Below are positions 1 to 8,801 of a stretch of 64,000 nt of DNA, piece by piece. How positions within the stretch are numbered: the first letter of the stretch is position 1; every line of letters starts with the position of its first letter. Source of the stretch: Prauserella halophila (lineage in GTDB: Bacteria > Actinomycetota > Actinomycetes > Mycobacteriales > Pseudonocardiaceae); NCBI RefSeq assembly GCF_024171895.1, contig NZ_JAMTCQ010000008.1, positions 558,001 through 622,000 of the forward strand, written 5' to 3'. A model generated the notes under the pieces. It searched no databases. It was not told where the DNA came from and saw nothing but the letters and a program-made list of their open reading frames with translations. The translations under genes and the position numbers were made by a program.

Positions 1-146
1 CGCCGGTACCAGGTCCAGTGCGCCTCGACCCGCAGCCAGGCCGCGCGCCACGATCCGACGACCCGGCCGGTGGCGCGGGACCCGGCGTCCACGCTCGTCG
101 TCGCTGCCCCCGTCACGTCACCGCCCGTCACGTCACCGCCCGCCAT
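1..146 (-). CDS. ABC-2 type exporter permease (N-terminal part, runs off the window)
   Basis: Reading leftward from ATG at 146, an open frame continues to the window edge without a stop. About 48 codons are visible: a Gly/Thr-rich start, then a segment ending WLRVEAHWTWYR, which looks like the cytoplasmic lead-in to the first membrane helix of DrrB-type ABC-2 permeases. The start lies one base after the TGA of the ATPase gene, so the two are almost certainly co-translated as one exporter. Only the N-terminus is visible, so the substrate class and full length cannot be given. The assignment rests mainly on position. Confidence 0.6.
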   Translation of the reverse strand, partial: MAGGDVTGGDVTGAATTSVDAGSRATGRVVGSWRAAWLRVEAHWTWYR

Positions 147-147
147 G

Positions 148-1104
148 TCAGTCCACCAGCGTGCGGCCGGTCAGCCGCAGGAAGACGTCTTCGAGCGTGC
201 TGCGCCGGACGAGACTCGACACGGGCCGCACGTCGCGGCCGTGGACCTGTTCCAGCGCACGTTCGCCGTCCCCGGTGTAGACGAGCACGCGATCCGGCAG
301 CTCCTCGACCCGCTCGCCGAGCTCCGCCACCCGCTCGGCGACACCGCCCTGCTCACCCGGTGGAAACCGCAGTTCGAGCACCTCACGGGTCGAATACCGG
401 GCGATGAGTTCCGAGGGCGACCCCTCGGCGACGATGCGGGCGTCGTCCATGACGACGAGCCGGTCGCACAGCTGCTCGACCTCGTCCATGTAGTGGCTGG
501 TGATGAGGAGCGTGACGCCGCCGGCCTTGAGCCGGAACAACCGGTCCCACAGCATGTGCCGCGCCTGCGGGTCGAGCCCGGTGGTCGGTTCGTCGAGCAG
601 CAGCAGGTCGGGGTCGTTCACGAGGGAACGGGCGATCGTCAGCCGCCGTTTCATGCCACCGGAGAGCGTGTCCACCGGGTCGTCGGCGCGGTCGGAGAGC
701 TGGGCGAACTCCATCAGCTCGGTCGCCTTGCGGCGGACCGCGGCCCGCGACATGCCGAAGTAGCGGCCGTAGATCTGCAGGTTCTGTCGGACCGTCAGTT
801 CGGTGTCGAGCGTGTCCTGCTGCGGCACCGACCCGAGGCGGGCACGGATCCGCGGCCCGTCGACGTCCGGGTCCATGCCCAGCACGCGCAGGTCGCCGTC
901 GGACCGGGGCGAGGTCGACGCGATCATCCGCATCGTCGACGACTTGCCGGCGCCGTTCGGGCCCAGGAAGCCGAACGCCTCGCCCGTCCGCACCTGCACG
1001 TCGATCCCGCGCACGGCTTCGACATTACCGAAGCGCTTCACCAGCGCCTTGGCCTCCACCATCGGGGCTGCCGCCATCGGAGCTGCCGCCGTCTCACCGC
1101 TCAT
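148..1104 (-). CDS. ABC-2 transporter ATP-binding protein (DrrA/NodI-like)
   Basis: 318-aa cytoplasmic ATPase that powers export through the ABC-2 permease encoded immediately downstream. Visible motifs are Walker A GPNGAGKS at about residues 48-55, a Q-loop VPQQD, signature LSGGM, Walker B LLLLDEPTTGLDP and the switch His in ITSHYMDEVEQL. The C-terminal ~90 residues form the accessory domain usual in drug or lipid exporters of the DrrA group. The first 15 residues are a small Ala/Pro/Met repeat (AAAPM twice), so Met15 is a possible alternative start. The substrate cannot be inferred. Confidence 0.9.
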   Translation of the reverse strand: MSGETAAAPMAAAPMVEAKALVKRFGNVEAVRGIDVQVRTGEAFGFLGPNGAGKSSTMRMIASTSPRSDGDLRVLGMDPDVDGPRIRARLGSVPQQDTLDTELTVRQNLQIYGRYFGMSRAAVRRKATELMEFAQLSDRADDPVDTLSGGMKRRLTIARSLVNDPDLLLLDEPTTGLDPQARHMLWDRLFRLKAGGVTLLITSHYMDEVEQLCDRLVVMDDARIVAEGSPSELIARYSTREVLELRFPPGEQGGVAERVAELGERVEELPDRVLVYTGDGERALEQVHGRDVRPVSSLVRRSTLEDVFLRLTGRTLVD

Positions 1105-1198
1105 GTGGTTTCACCGCTCACCCGCCGAACATTGCCACACCCCACCGACAGGAAACGACGAATGTCGACGCAGCAGGCGGGGACGATGCAACCCGCTG

Positions 1199-1618
1199 TT
1201 ACAGAAACACCAGGCCCAGGAGTACGAACCGCGTAGGGATCGCGACCACAGCAAGCACCAGCCCAGTCACGGCCATGCCGATCGGACGGCGAGCCGAACG
1301 GGCTGTATTCACCGCGGGGATCGACAACGACAACGCGACGACTGCGAGCAGCACCGACAGGATCGTGTTGAGCAGACCAGCCCCGAGCAGGGCGAGGATG
1401 CCGAGGACGAGCGCCGTGATCGACAATCCGTCGGGCCCGCGCGGCGCGGGCGGCCCGCCACCCGGCGGGACGGCTCCGTACGGCGGTTGCTGCTGCGGCC
1501 ACCCCGGCCCAGGTGGCTGCTGATACGGCCCGGGTGCCTGCCAGGGCGCGCCGTGCGGGCCGGGCATCCCTTGCGGCTGTTGCGGGCCCTGCGGGCCGTG
1601 GCCGTACGGCTGGGTCAT
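1199..1618 (-). CDS. Small Pro/Gly/Gln-rich membrane protein, DUF4190-like
   Basis: 139 aa. Residues 1-60 are low-complexity Pro/Gly/Gln (PYGHGPQGPQQPQ-type), predicted to be a disordered cytoplasmic tail. Two hydrophobic helices follow, at about residues 65-95 (ALVLGILALLGAGLLNTILS) and 112-139, separated by a short basic loop. This layout is common in actinobacterial DUF4190 proteins, which have no assigned reaction. It lies in the same orientation as ndk, with an ndk-type terminator between them, so it is probably its own unit. Family placement is from architecture, not a domain hit. Confidence 0.7.
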   Translation of the reverse strand: MTQPYGHGPQGPQQPQGMPGPHGAPWQAPGPYQQPPGPGWPQQQPPYGAVPPGGGPPAPRGPDGLSITALVLGILALLGAGLLNTILSVLLAVVALSLSIPAVNTARSARRPIGMAVTGLVLAVVAIPTRFVLLGLVFL

Positions 1619-1649
1619 CGGTTCCCCTCACGAACTCCCCTCACGAACG

Positions 1650-1687
1650 ACGGTGGCCGCCTCCTCACGGGAGGAAGCGGCCACCGT
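1650..1687 (-). terminator. Intrinsic-type hairpin downstream of ndk
   Basis: Perfect 11-bp arms (ACGGTGGCCGC at 1650-1660 and its complement at 1677-1687) enclose a second stem TCCTC/GAGGA with a 4-base loop. It starts 22 bases after the ndk stop. There is no U-tract, as is usual for actinobacterial terminators. Confidence 0.75.
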
Positions 1688-1708
1688 GTCCGGAATGCTC
1701 GACGTGCC

Positions 1709-2119
1709 TCAGAGGCTGCCGAACCAGAGCTTCAGCTCGCGCTCGGCCGACTCGGGCGAGTCGGAGCCGTGCACCAGGTTGAACTGCACCTCGAGGGCGT
1801 AGTCGCCGCGGAGCGTGCCCGGCGTCGCCTTCTCGACGGGGTCGGTGCCGCCGGCCAGCTGACGGAACGCGGAGATCGCCCGCGGCCCCTCGACGGTCAT
1901 CGCCACGAGCGGACCCGAGGTGATGAAGTCGACGAGCTCGCCGAAGAACGGCTTGTCCTTGTGCTCGGCGTAGTGTTCCTCGGCCACGGAACGCTCGACG
2001 GTGCGCAGGTCCATCGCGGCGAGCGACAGTCCCTTGCGCTCGATGCGCGAGATGACCTCACCGACCAGGCCCCGCTTGACGCCATCGGGCTTGACCAGAA
2101 CCAACGTGCGCTCAGTCAC
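1709..2119 (-). CDS. ndk: Nucleoside diphosphate kinase
   Basis: 136 aa. Transfers the gamma phosphate of ATP to NDPs through a phospho-histidine intermediate, balancing NTP and dNTP pools. The catalytic His is His117 in NLVHGSDS. The family N-terminus [13 protein letters not shown] and the Kpn-loop region are intact, and the length equals the usual actinobacterial enzyme. GTG at 2119 is chosen because GAAGGAG lies 8 bases upstream. A GTG seven codons earlier would put that Shine-Dalgarno inside the gene. It is a monocistronic-looking unit between a terminator and the phoD-like gene. Confidence 0.96.
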   Translation of the reverse strand: MTERTLVLVKPDGVKRGLVGEVISRIERKGLSLAAMDLRTVERSVAEEHYAEHKDKPFFGELVDFITSGPLVAMTVEGPRAISAFRQLAGGTDPVEKATPGTLRGDYALEVQFNLVHGSDSPESAERELKLWFGSL

Positions 2120-2211
2120 GGGGTATTTCTCCTTCAACACAAAACGGTATTGGAAAAAGCGTAGCGGTCCGTCCCCTCGCCTTCTCGTGAGGGCGGGCGC
2201 GGCCGCTCATG

Positions 2212-2268
2212 CCGGTTCCAGGACGTCAGTCCGGCTGCAGAACGTCATTCCGGCTGCAGGGTCGTCGA
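2212..2268. repeat. Three degenerate 19-bp tandem units at the 3' end of the phoD-like gene
   Basis: Units start at 2212, 2231 and 2250 and share a core CCGGCTGCAGAACGTCATT. The PhoD-family stop codon (2245-2247) lies inside the second unit, so the array straddles the end of the gene. It resembles the 16-bp array at 10159-10204. Confidence 0.7.
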
Positions 2269-3831
2269 CCAGAGGGAGGCGCCGGTGCCATCGCGCAGGT
2301 CGACGGTCAGGGCGCCGCTCTCGCCGTCCACGTTGAGCTCGCCGAAGTGCTGGAAGCCCTCCATCGGCGAGGCGTTCTGCCCGTCGGCCGGCGGCGCGTG
2401 CGTGAACACGGCCTCCGGCCCGAACGTGCCGTCCAGGTCGCCGGGGCCGAACGCGCCCGCGTGCAACGGGCCCGAGACGAACTCCCAGAACGGGGCGAAG
2501 TCGGTGACGCTCGCGCGCTCGGGGGAATAGTGGTGGGCGGCCGTGTAGTGCACGTCGGCGGTCAGCCACACGACGTTGCGGACCTGCCTGCGCGCGATCT
2601 GCGACAGCACCCACGCCAGTTCGGTCTCGCGGCCGCCCGGGGCGCCGCCGACGCCGTTGGACACGCCTTCCATGTCGCCGGAGTCGCCGTCGGCGACGAC
2701 GAGGCCGACGGGCAGGTCGGCCTGCACGATCTTCCACGTCGCCCTGCTGCGGGCCAGGGCGCGGACGAGCCACGCGGCCTGCCGCTCGCCCAGCACGGAA
2801 CCGTCGCGGTGGGCGTCGCCGTCGTTGCGGTCCTTGTAGCTGCGCATGTCGAGCACGAACACCTCGACGTGGTCGCCGTAGGCGAAGTTGCGGTACACGC
2901 GCCCGTCCTCGGCGGACTTCGGGTCGATCGGGTGCCACTCGTGGAACGCCCGGAATGCCCGCTGCGCCAGCACGTCGACGCGCTTCTCGGTGTACTCGGG
3001 CAGGTCCAGGATCTCGCCGGGGTACCAGTTGTTGACGACCTCGTGGTCGTCCCACTGCACGTAGCTCGGGGTGACGGCGTTGAACTCGCGGACGCTGTCG
3101 GCGAGCAGGTTGTAGGCGAACTGGCCGCGGTACTCCTCGAGCGTCTCGGCGACCTTCGACTTGGCCTCGGTGACGAGGTTGCGGTACACGCGCCCGTCGG
3201 GCAACGCCACCGACTCCTCGAGGGGACCGTCGGCGTAGACGGTGTCACCGCAGTGCAGGAACAGGTCGGGCCTGCGCTCGGCCATGGCCGTGTAGGCGGG
3301 CATGCCGCCGATGTCGGCGTTGATGCCCCAGCCCTGGCCCGCGACGTCGCCGGACCACGTGAGGCGGACGTCGGAGCGGCCTCGCGGAGCGGTGCGGAGC
3401 CTGCCGGTGACCGGCTCGGACGTCACGCGCCCGTCCAGGTCCTCGGCGGTGACGCGGTAGTGCACCTCGGCACCCGTCGGCAGGCCGCGCACGCGCAGTT
3501 TGCCGGTACCGCCGGTCTCGGGGCTCAGCACGGGGCCGCGCAGGACGCGGCTGCGGCGCAGCGACGGGTCGGCCGACACCTCGACCCGCATCCGCGACGG
3601 GCGGTCGGCGCGCGTCCACACCATCGCCGAGTGCGTGTCGACGTCGCCGGACTGCACGCCGTGGGTGAGGACCGGACGACCGGAGCGGACGACGCCGGCG
3701 GCCGTACCGCCGGTCAGCGCGGTGGTGGCGAATGCGCCGGCGCCGACGGCGGCACTCGCTTTCAGCAACGTGCGGCGATCGAGGCCGGCACCGGCTCCGG
3801 GAACATCGTGACGGGGAGGGAGATCAGTCAT
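2245..3831 (-). CDS. Secreted alkaline phosphatase D (PhoD) family phosphodiesterase/phosphatase
   Basis: 528 aa. A twin-arginine signal (DRRTLLKASAAV, residues ~18-29, then an Ala-rich hydrophobic stretch) implies folded export by Tat. It is followed by a PhoD N-terminal fibronectin-like domain (HGVQSGDVDTHSAMVWTR) and a metallophosphatase core with the metal-ligand motifs HCGDTVYADG, WDDHEVVNNW and WLTADVHYTAAH. PhoD enzymes release phosphate from mono- and diesters, including teichoic acid and phospholipids, using Fe/Ca. The length is typical. It appears monocistronic. The last codons (LQPE) fall in a small 19-bp repeat array. Confidence 0.92.
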   Translation of the reverse strand: MTDLPPRHDVPGAGAGLDRRTLLKASAAVGAGAFATTALTGGTAAGVVRSGRPVLTHGVQSGDVDTHSAMVWTRADRPSRMRVEVSADPSLRRSRVLRGPVLSPETGGTGKLRVRGLPTGAEVHYRVTAEDLDGRVTSEPVTGRLRTAPRGRSDVRLTWSGDVAGQGWGINADIGGMPAYTAMAERRPDLFLHCGDTVYADGPLEESVALPDGRVYRNLVTEAKSKVAETLEEYRGQFAYNLLADSVREFNAVTPSYVQWDDHEVVNNWYPGEILDLPEYTEKRVDVLAQRAFRAFHEWHPIDPKSAEDGRVYRNFAYGDHVEVFVLDMRSYKDRNDGDAHRDGSVLGERQAAWLVRALARSRATWKIVQADLPVGLVVADGDSGDMEGVSNGVGGAPGGRETELAWVLSQIARRQVRNVVWLTADVHYTAAHHYSPERASVTDFAPFWEFVSGPLHAGAFGPGDLDGTFGPEAVFTHAPPADGQNASPMEGFQHFGELNVDGESGALTVDLRDGTGASLWSTTLQPE

Positions 3832-3980
3832 GCCGCACTTCTATCGCGCGAGCAGAGCCAGCGCGTCAACACGGAATGGCCGGACGATGAACGACGGGCC
3901 CGAGCGCCGGTTCGGTGCGACGACGTCGCGCGGACCTGGCCGCCTGCCCGCACCCCTACGCGAACCGGGAACCGAAGTTC

Positions 3981-4418
3981 CTAGCCCTGCTGCTGACTGG
4001 GAAGGGTGCCTTCGGCCATGCGCCGGGAGACGTCGCGGCGCAGCCACAGCAGCCACAACCACACGCCGAGGAACACGAGCCCGATCACCGCGATCGACGG
4101 CAGGGCGACGACGAACACCAGCAACACGGCGTGCAGGCTCAGCACCACGCCGATCGCCCACGGCTTCGTCAGAAAGCCGCACAGCACGACCAGCGCGGCG
4201 ACGACGGCCATGACGGTCCAGCCCTGGAAGCTGGTGATGCCGTCACCGAGTGTGCCGACCACGGGCAGCGCCAGGGCGACGACGATCGCCTCGATGACGA
4301 GTGTGCCGGCCTGGACGCCACGGAAGCCCTTCATCGGATCGGTCTCCGGGGCGGGTGCGGCATCGGCCGAACCCACGCCGCCCGCCGCCCCGGTACCGGT
4401 GGTGCCGTCGTCGGTCAT
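3981..4418 (-). CDS. DUF4233 integral membrane protein, coupled to folC
   Basis: 145 aa. The N-terminal ~30 residues are Gly/Ala-rich, followed by three or four helices (about residues 37-57, 67-85, 90-110 and 111-127) and a short polar tail. DUF4233 proteins of unknown function regularly follow folC in actinobacteria. Here the ATG overlaps the folC TGA (ATGA at 4415-4418), so translation is coupled. No catalytic motif is visible and no function should be assumed. Confidence 0.85.
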   Translation of the reverse strand: MTDDGTTGTGAAGGVGSADAAPAPETDPMKGFRGVQAGTLVIEAIVVALALPVVGTLGDGITSFQGWTVMAVVAALVVLCGFLTKPWAIGVVLSLHAVLLVFVVALPSIAVIGLVFLGVWLWLLWLRRDVSRRMAEGTLPSQQQG

Positions 4419-5893
4419 GCGGGCTCCTTGCCGAACAGGGTGCGGGCCTCGCCCGCGGTGACCACCGAACCGGTGACCAGCACACCGCCACCCGCGAGGG
4501 GTTCCTCGGGGTCGTCGGGCTGTTCGACCAGGGCGATCGCCGTCTCGATCGCGGTGTCGAGTGCGGGTTCGACGGTCACACGTTCCTCGCCGAAGACCGC
4601 CATCGCCAGCTCGGCCAGCTGCTCGGCCGGCATCGCGCGCGGCGAGGAATTGACGGTCACGACGACCTCGTCGACGACGGGATCGATCGCCTCGAGGATG
4701 CCGCGGACGTCCTTGTCGTCGAGCACGCCGACGACCGCGACGAGGCGGCGGAACGCGAATTCCTCGCCGATCGTGGCGGCGAGCGCGGCGGCACCGTGCG
4801 GGTTGTGGGCCGCGTCGGCGAGCACTGCGGGCGCGGCACGGACCCGTTCCAGCTTGCCCGGGGTGACGATCTCGGCGAACGCCGCGCGCACCGAGTCACC
4901 GACGAGCTGGCGTTCCTTGCCCGCGCCGAAGAAGGCCTCGACCGCGGCGAGGGCGAGTGCGGCGTTGTCGGCCTGGTGTTTGCCGTGCAGCGGCAGGAAC
5001 ACTTCCTCGTACACCCCGCCGAGGCCCTGGATCGTGAGCATCTGCCCGCCGACGGCCATGGTGCGGTCCAGCACGGTGAACTCACTGCCCGCACGCGCAA
5101 CGGCCGCGTCGACCTCGACGGTGCGTTCCAGCAGTACGCGCTCGGCGTCGGGTTCCTGTTCGGCGACCACCGCCACGGATTCGGGCTTGATGACGCCCGC
5201 CTTCTCCCCGGCGATGGTCGCGCGGTCGTCACCGAGATAGTCGGCGTGGTCGATGCCCACCGGTGTGATGACCGCGACCTGGCCGTCCGCGACGTTCGTG
5301 GCATCCCACGCACCGCCCATCCCGGTCTCCAGCACGGCGACCTCGACGGGCGCGTCGGCGAACGCGGCGAACGCCATGCCGGTGAGCACCTCGAACTTGC
5401 TCATCGGCGGCGCGTCCGGACCGCCCGCCTGGTCGACCATCTGCACGAACGGTGCGACGTCGCGGTAGGTGTCGACGTAGCGTTCGGCCGAGATCGGCTG
5501 CCCGTCGATGCTGATCCGCTCGGTGACCAGCTGCAGGTGCGGGCTGGTGTAGCGGCCGACGCGCAGGCCCATCTGGGTCATGAGCGCCTCGATCATGCGT
5601 GCAACGGAGCTCTTGCCGTTGGTGCCGGCGACGTGCAGCACCGGGTACGTCCGGTGCGGATCGCCGAGCAGGTTCACCAGCGCCGCGATCCGCGTCAGCG
5701 ACGGCTCGAGTTTCGTCTCCGGCCAGCGCTCGTTCAGCTCGGCCTCGACGATCTGCAGCTCACGCCGTGACTGCTGCTCGATGGCAGCCTCGTCCTCGTC
5801 GCTGAGCGGCTCGGGGTCGTCCGGCAACGGACCGGCGATGAAGTTGTCGCCCTCGCTGAGTTCGGGCGGAAACTCCTCTTCGTCGTCCGACAC
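4415..5893 (-). CDS. folC: Bifunctional dihydrofolate synthase / folylpolyglutamate synthase
   Basis: 492 aa. Adds L-glutamate to dihydropteroate and then to reduced folates using ATP. The Mur-ligase P-loop is VAGTNGKSSVARMI; downstream are LETGMGGAWDATN, GIDHADYLG, GKHQADNAALALAAVE and DAAHNPHG, all typical FolC landmarks. The first ~40 residues are acidic and poorly conserved. GTG at 5893 is chosen because AGGGGAG lies 7 bases upstream. The open frame extends further upstream only through short repeats (SSQDQQGSQDQQ). Overlaps DUF4233 by 4 bases. Confidence 0.94.
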   Translation of the reverse strand: MSDDEEEFPPELSEGDNFIAGPLPDDPEPLSDEDEAAIEQQSRRELQIVEAELNERWPETKLEPSLTRIAALVNLLGDPHRTYPVLHVAGTNGKSSVARMIEALMTQMGLRVGRYTSPHLQLVTERISIDGQPISAERYVDTYRDVAPFVQMVDQAGGPDAPPMSKFEVLTGMAFAAFADAPVEVAVLETGMGGAWDATNVADGQVAVITPVGIDHADYLGDDRATIAGEKAGVIKPESVAVVAEQEPDAERVLLERTVEVDAAVARAGSEFTVLDRTMAVGGQMLTIQGLGGVYEEVFLPLHGKHQADNAALALAAVEAFFGAGKERQLVGDSVRAAFAEIVTPGKLERVRAAPAVLADAAHNPHGAAALAATIGEEFAFRRLVAVVGVLDDKDVRGILEAIDPVVDEVVVTVNSSPRAMPAEQLAELAMAVFGEERVTVEPALDTAIETAIALVEQPDDPEEPLAGGGVLVTGSVVTAGEARTLFGKEPA

Positions 5894-6003
5894 GCACACT
5901 CTCCCCTGCTGATCCTGCGATCCCTGCTGGTCCTGCGATGACACACCCGAGTCTACGTGCGGCCGCGTGTCGACGACGGCCACACCCTCGGCCGAACCAC
6001 ACT

Positions 6004-6087
6004 CCCGCGTGCCCTGCACTCAGCCCCGCGTGTTCTGCACTCGGCCCCGCGTGTTCTGCACTCGGCCCCGCGTGTTCTGCACTCGGG
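6004..6087. repeat. Four tandem 21-bp units (GCAGRACACGCG family)
   Basis: Units begin at 6004, 6025, 6046 and 6067 with plus-strand consensus CCCGCGTGTTCTGCACTCGG. Units 2 to 4 are near-identical and unit 1 is diverged. A single inverted-orientation core (GCAGGACACGCGCG) lies at 6113-6126. The array fills the folC-dapF gap. The same 21-bp unit recurs at 29683-29724, with a single copy at 35146-35165. Confidence 0.85.
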
Positions 6088-6128
6088 CAGGTGGTCGGGC
6101 GACGGGTGGGCGCAGGACACGCGCGAGG

Positions 6129-6971
6129 TCAGGTGATCGAATCCCACCAGCCGGGGTCGAGTTCGCCGCGGGCGACGAACGCGGCGGGCCCGGTCAGGGT
6201 GGAACCCTCGCGGTCGACCGTCACGGTCACCCGCCCACCGACGATATCCACCGTGGACGAGCCCTGATCGGTACCCGAGAGGTGCAGCGCCGCCGCGACG
6301 GCGGCCACGGTGCCCGTTCCGCACGCGCGGGTCTCCCCCACACCCCGCTCGTACACCCGCATGCGCAGCGCACCGGGCTCGATCGTGTTGATGAATTCGA
6401 GGTTGACGCCGTCGGGGAAGAAGTCGTGGTCGAACCGGGGGGATTCCCGCAGGTCGAGACCGCCCACGTCGTCGTCCATCGTGGACACCAGGTGCGGATT
6501 GCCGACGTCGACGGCCACCCCGGACAGCTCCCGGCCGTCGACGACCGCGACCGACGAACCGGTGACGCGCGCCGGTCCCATCGCCACGGTCACCGACAGA
6601 TCCGGGTGCACCTGCACCGGCCGGTCGCCCGCACGGGTGCCGACGGCGAACTCCCGCCGCTCCTCCAGGCCGGTCTCGACGAGATGGCGCGCGAACACGC
6701 GCACCCCGTTGCCGCACATCTCCGCGGCCGAACCGTCGGCGTTGCGGTAGTCCATGAACCACTCGGCGTCCGAGTCCGTCACGCCCGGCACGTCATCGCC
6801 GAGCGCGGACGTACGCACGACCCGCAGCACGCCGTCCGCGCCGAGACCGCGCTGCCGGTCGCACAGCGCGGCGACGCGCTCCGGCGTCAGTTCCAGCGCA
6901 CCGGCCGCGTCGGGCAGGAGCACGAAGTCGTTCTGCGTGCCGTGCCCTTTGAGGAACTCGATTCCACCCAT
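6129..6971 (-). CDS. dapF: Diaminopimelate epimerase
   Basis: 280 aa, cofactor-independent racemase converting LL- to meso-diaminopimelate for lysine and peptidoglycan synthesis. The two catalytic cysteines are present: Cys86 in EMCGNGVRVF and Cys217 in ETRACGTGTVA. Other family landmarks are KGHGTQNDFV at the N-terminus and GNPHLV. The length is normal. The miaA stop lies 11 bases upstream, so dapF is the last gene of the Rv2728c-like/miaA/dapF unit, the same order as in M. tuberculosis (Rv2728c-Rv2727c-Rv2726c). Confidence 0.97.
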   Translation of the reverse strand: MGGIEFLKGHGTQNDFVLLPDAAGALELTPERVAALCDRQRGLGADGVLRVVRTSALGDDVPGVTDSDAEWFMDYRNADGSAAEMCGNGVRVFARHLVETGLEERREFAVGTRAGDRPVQVHPDLSVTVAMGPARVTGSSVAVVDGRELSGVAVDVGNPHLVSTMDDDVGGLDLRESPRFDHDFFPDGVNLEFINTIEPGALRMRVYERGVGETRACGTGTVAAVAAALHLSGTDQGSSTVDIVGGRVTVTVDREGSTLTGPAAFVARGELDPGWWDSIT

Positions 6972-6981
6972 GCCGTCCAGA

Positions 6982-7890
6982 TTACGGCGTCACCAGGCGC
7001 CGGACGTGCTCGCCCAGCTCCGGGTCACCGCCGTCGAACCAGTGAATGCGGGTGTCGCGCCGGAACCACTTGCGCTGCTTGCGCACGAACCGCCGCGTCG
7101 CCTGCGCCGTCTCGTCGGCGGCCTGCGTGAAATCGCCGGTCCCGGCATCGAGCGCAGCCAGCACCTGCTGGTATCCCAGCGCCCTCGACGCCGTCCTGCC
7201 CTCCCGCAGTCCCCGCCGTTCCAGGGCGCGCACCTCGTCGACGAACCCGTCGGCGAACATCTGCTCCACGCGCAGGTTCACCCGTTCGTCCAGCTCGGCG
7301 ACGTCACGGTCCACGCCGACCAGCACCGCGTCGTATCGCGGCTCACCCGGCGTCGGCAGATTCGCCGAAAAGGGCTGTCCGGTGATCTCGACGACCTCCA
7401 GCGCGCGCACGATCCGGCGCACGTTCCCCGGAAGGATGGCCGCGGCGGCGTCCGGGTCGAGCGTCGCCAACCGCTCGTGCAGCGCCGCGGCGCCGAGCCG
7501 ATCGGCCTCGGCCTCCAGTGCGGCCCGCACCTCCGGGTCCGTGCCGGGAAACCGCAGATCGTCGAGCACCGCCTGCACGTACAGACCCGATCCGCCGACC
7601 AGCACCGGCACCCGGCCTTCGGCCAGCAACCGCTCCACCTCGCCGCGCGCATCCCGCTGGTAGGCCGCCACCGACGCCGTCTCCGTCACGTCGAGTACGT
7701 CGAGCAGCCGGTGCGGCACGCCCCGGCGTTCCGCCACGGTCGCCTTCGCCGTGCCGATGTCCATCCCGCGGTACAGCTGCATGGCGTCGGCGTTGACGAC
7801 CTCCCCTCCCAGGGACAGGGCCAGGTCCACACCGAGCGCCGTCTTCCCCGTGGCCGTCGGCCCGACCACCGCGACCGGCCTGACGCTCAT
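6982..7890 (-). CDS. miaA: tRNA dimethylallyltransferase
   Basis: 302 aa. Transfers dimethylallyl to N6 of A37 in tRNAs reading UNN codons; MiaB, encoded 2.8 kb away, then methylthiolates the product. The P-loop is GPTATGKT (residues 10-17), with [27 protein letters not shown] and LGYQQ as conserved elements and the basic C-terminal [12 protein letters not shown] at 7890 is preferred over an in-frame codon 15 bases upstream because GGGAGG precedes it by 4 bases. Its start overlaps the upstream stop (ATGA). Confidence 0.96.
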   Translation of the reverse strand: MSVRPVAVVGPTATGKTALGVDLALSLGGEVVNADAMQLYRGMDIGTAKATVAERRGVPHRLLDVLDVTETASVAAYQRDARGEVERLLAEGRVPVLVGGSGLYVQAVLDDLRFPGTDPEVRAALEAEADRLGAAALHERLATLDPDAAAAILPGNVRRIVRALEVVEITGQPFSANLPTPGEPRYDAVLVGVDRDVAELDERVNLRVEQMFADGFVDEVRALERRGLREGRTASRALGYQQVLAALDAGTGDFTQAADETAQATRRFVRKQRKWFRRDTRIHWFDGGDPELGEHVRRLVTP

Positions 7891-8597
7891 CCGGCCTCCC
7901 AGCACGCGACGTGGTACCCGACGCCGCGCGGAGCGTCGGAATACAGCAGTTCACCGCGCCAGGCGCTCGCGCGGGCCCGACCGAAGCAGGCCAGGACCTG
8001 CCACGGGGCACGGCCCGCCGCCCGGAGCTCGCTCGCCAGGACGGGGTCGATATCGAGCAGGGCCTGCACGTCGGCGTCGGCGAGCGCCGCGGCAACGGCC
8101 GTGTCGAAGCCTGCGGCGCGGCCGTCCTCCTCGCCGGGCGGCGCGGTGTCCCTGCGCGCGGAGCCGTCACCGACCACCAGCAGCCCGAGCGGCCCTCCGG
8201 GATCGGCCGCGGCCAGCTCGTCGCCGAGCGCCGCACAGTCGGCGAGGCTCGCGTCCTCGGCGACCAGCTCGGTCCGCACCGACTCCGCGCCCACCCGCGC
8301 CCGCAACCACGCCGCGACGAGCGCAGGCAGCGGCAGGTCCTCGGGCGGACCTGCGGAGTCCTCGGCGAGCGGCACGACCACGTCGGCACCGAACGCACGG
8401 AACGTGCCCACCCGGTCGGCGTCGACGGCCGCGGGCACGCCCCCGGCCTCGCCCGCGCCCACCGCGAGCCACCGCGACGGCAGTCGGGACGCCGCGTCGA
8501 CGGCGGCAGCACGCACCGTGTCTCCGAGCCGCGTACCGGGTACCAGCTCGGGTACCAGCAGCGGCGCGGCGGGAACCACGACGGCACACGAGATCAC
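7887..8597 (-). CDS. Class III extradiol dioxygenase-like (MEMO-type) protein of unknown role, Rv2728c-like
   Basis: 236 aa, Ala/Gly/Asp-rich. The N-terminus [20 protein letters not shown] resembles the start of LigB/MEMO-type folds used in extradiol dioxygenases. Several of the metal-binding histidines usual in that superfamily are not evident, so catalysis is doubtful. Its position directly before miaA with an ATGA overlap matches Rv2728c in M. tuberculosis. GTG at 8597 is chosen because the conserved N-terminal segment starts there. A longer frame upstream has no conserved content. Function unknown. Confidence 0.75.
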   Translation of the reverse strand: MISCAVVVPAAPLLVPELVPGTRLGDTVRAAAVDAASRLPSRWLAVGAGEAGGVPAAVDADRVGTFRAFGADVVVPLAEDSAGPPEDLPLPALVAAWLRARVGAESVRTELVAEDASLADCAALGDELAAADPGGPLGLLVVGDGSARRDTAPPGEEDGRAAGFDTAVAAALADADVQALLDIDPVLASELRAAGRAPWQVLACFGRARASAWRGELLYSDAPRGVGYHVACWEAG

Positions 8598-8801
8598 GCG
8601 TCCAGAGGCTACCGGCAGCACTCTCTGCGGTACGTCTTGAGGCAATCTTGCGCCAACGGAGTACCGAGAACCGCGCTGACCTGTTTGAATGCGGGCAGCA
8701 CGCCCCCGGACGCACGATTCACAGTGAGACACCGACAGCACCACCCGGCCCCGCCCGCGGCGGGGCGCCCGCACCAGGGCCTAGGTGAGAAGGAGCCGGC
8801 C

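Noticed and set aside
2209-3984. 591-codon plus-strand frame opposite the PhoD-type gene
   Set aside because: Antisense shadow; Val/Gly/His-rich and without any recognisable domain.
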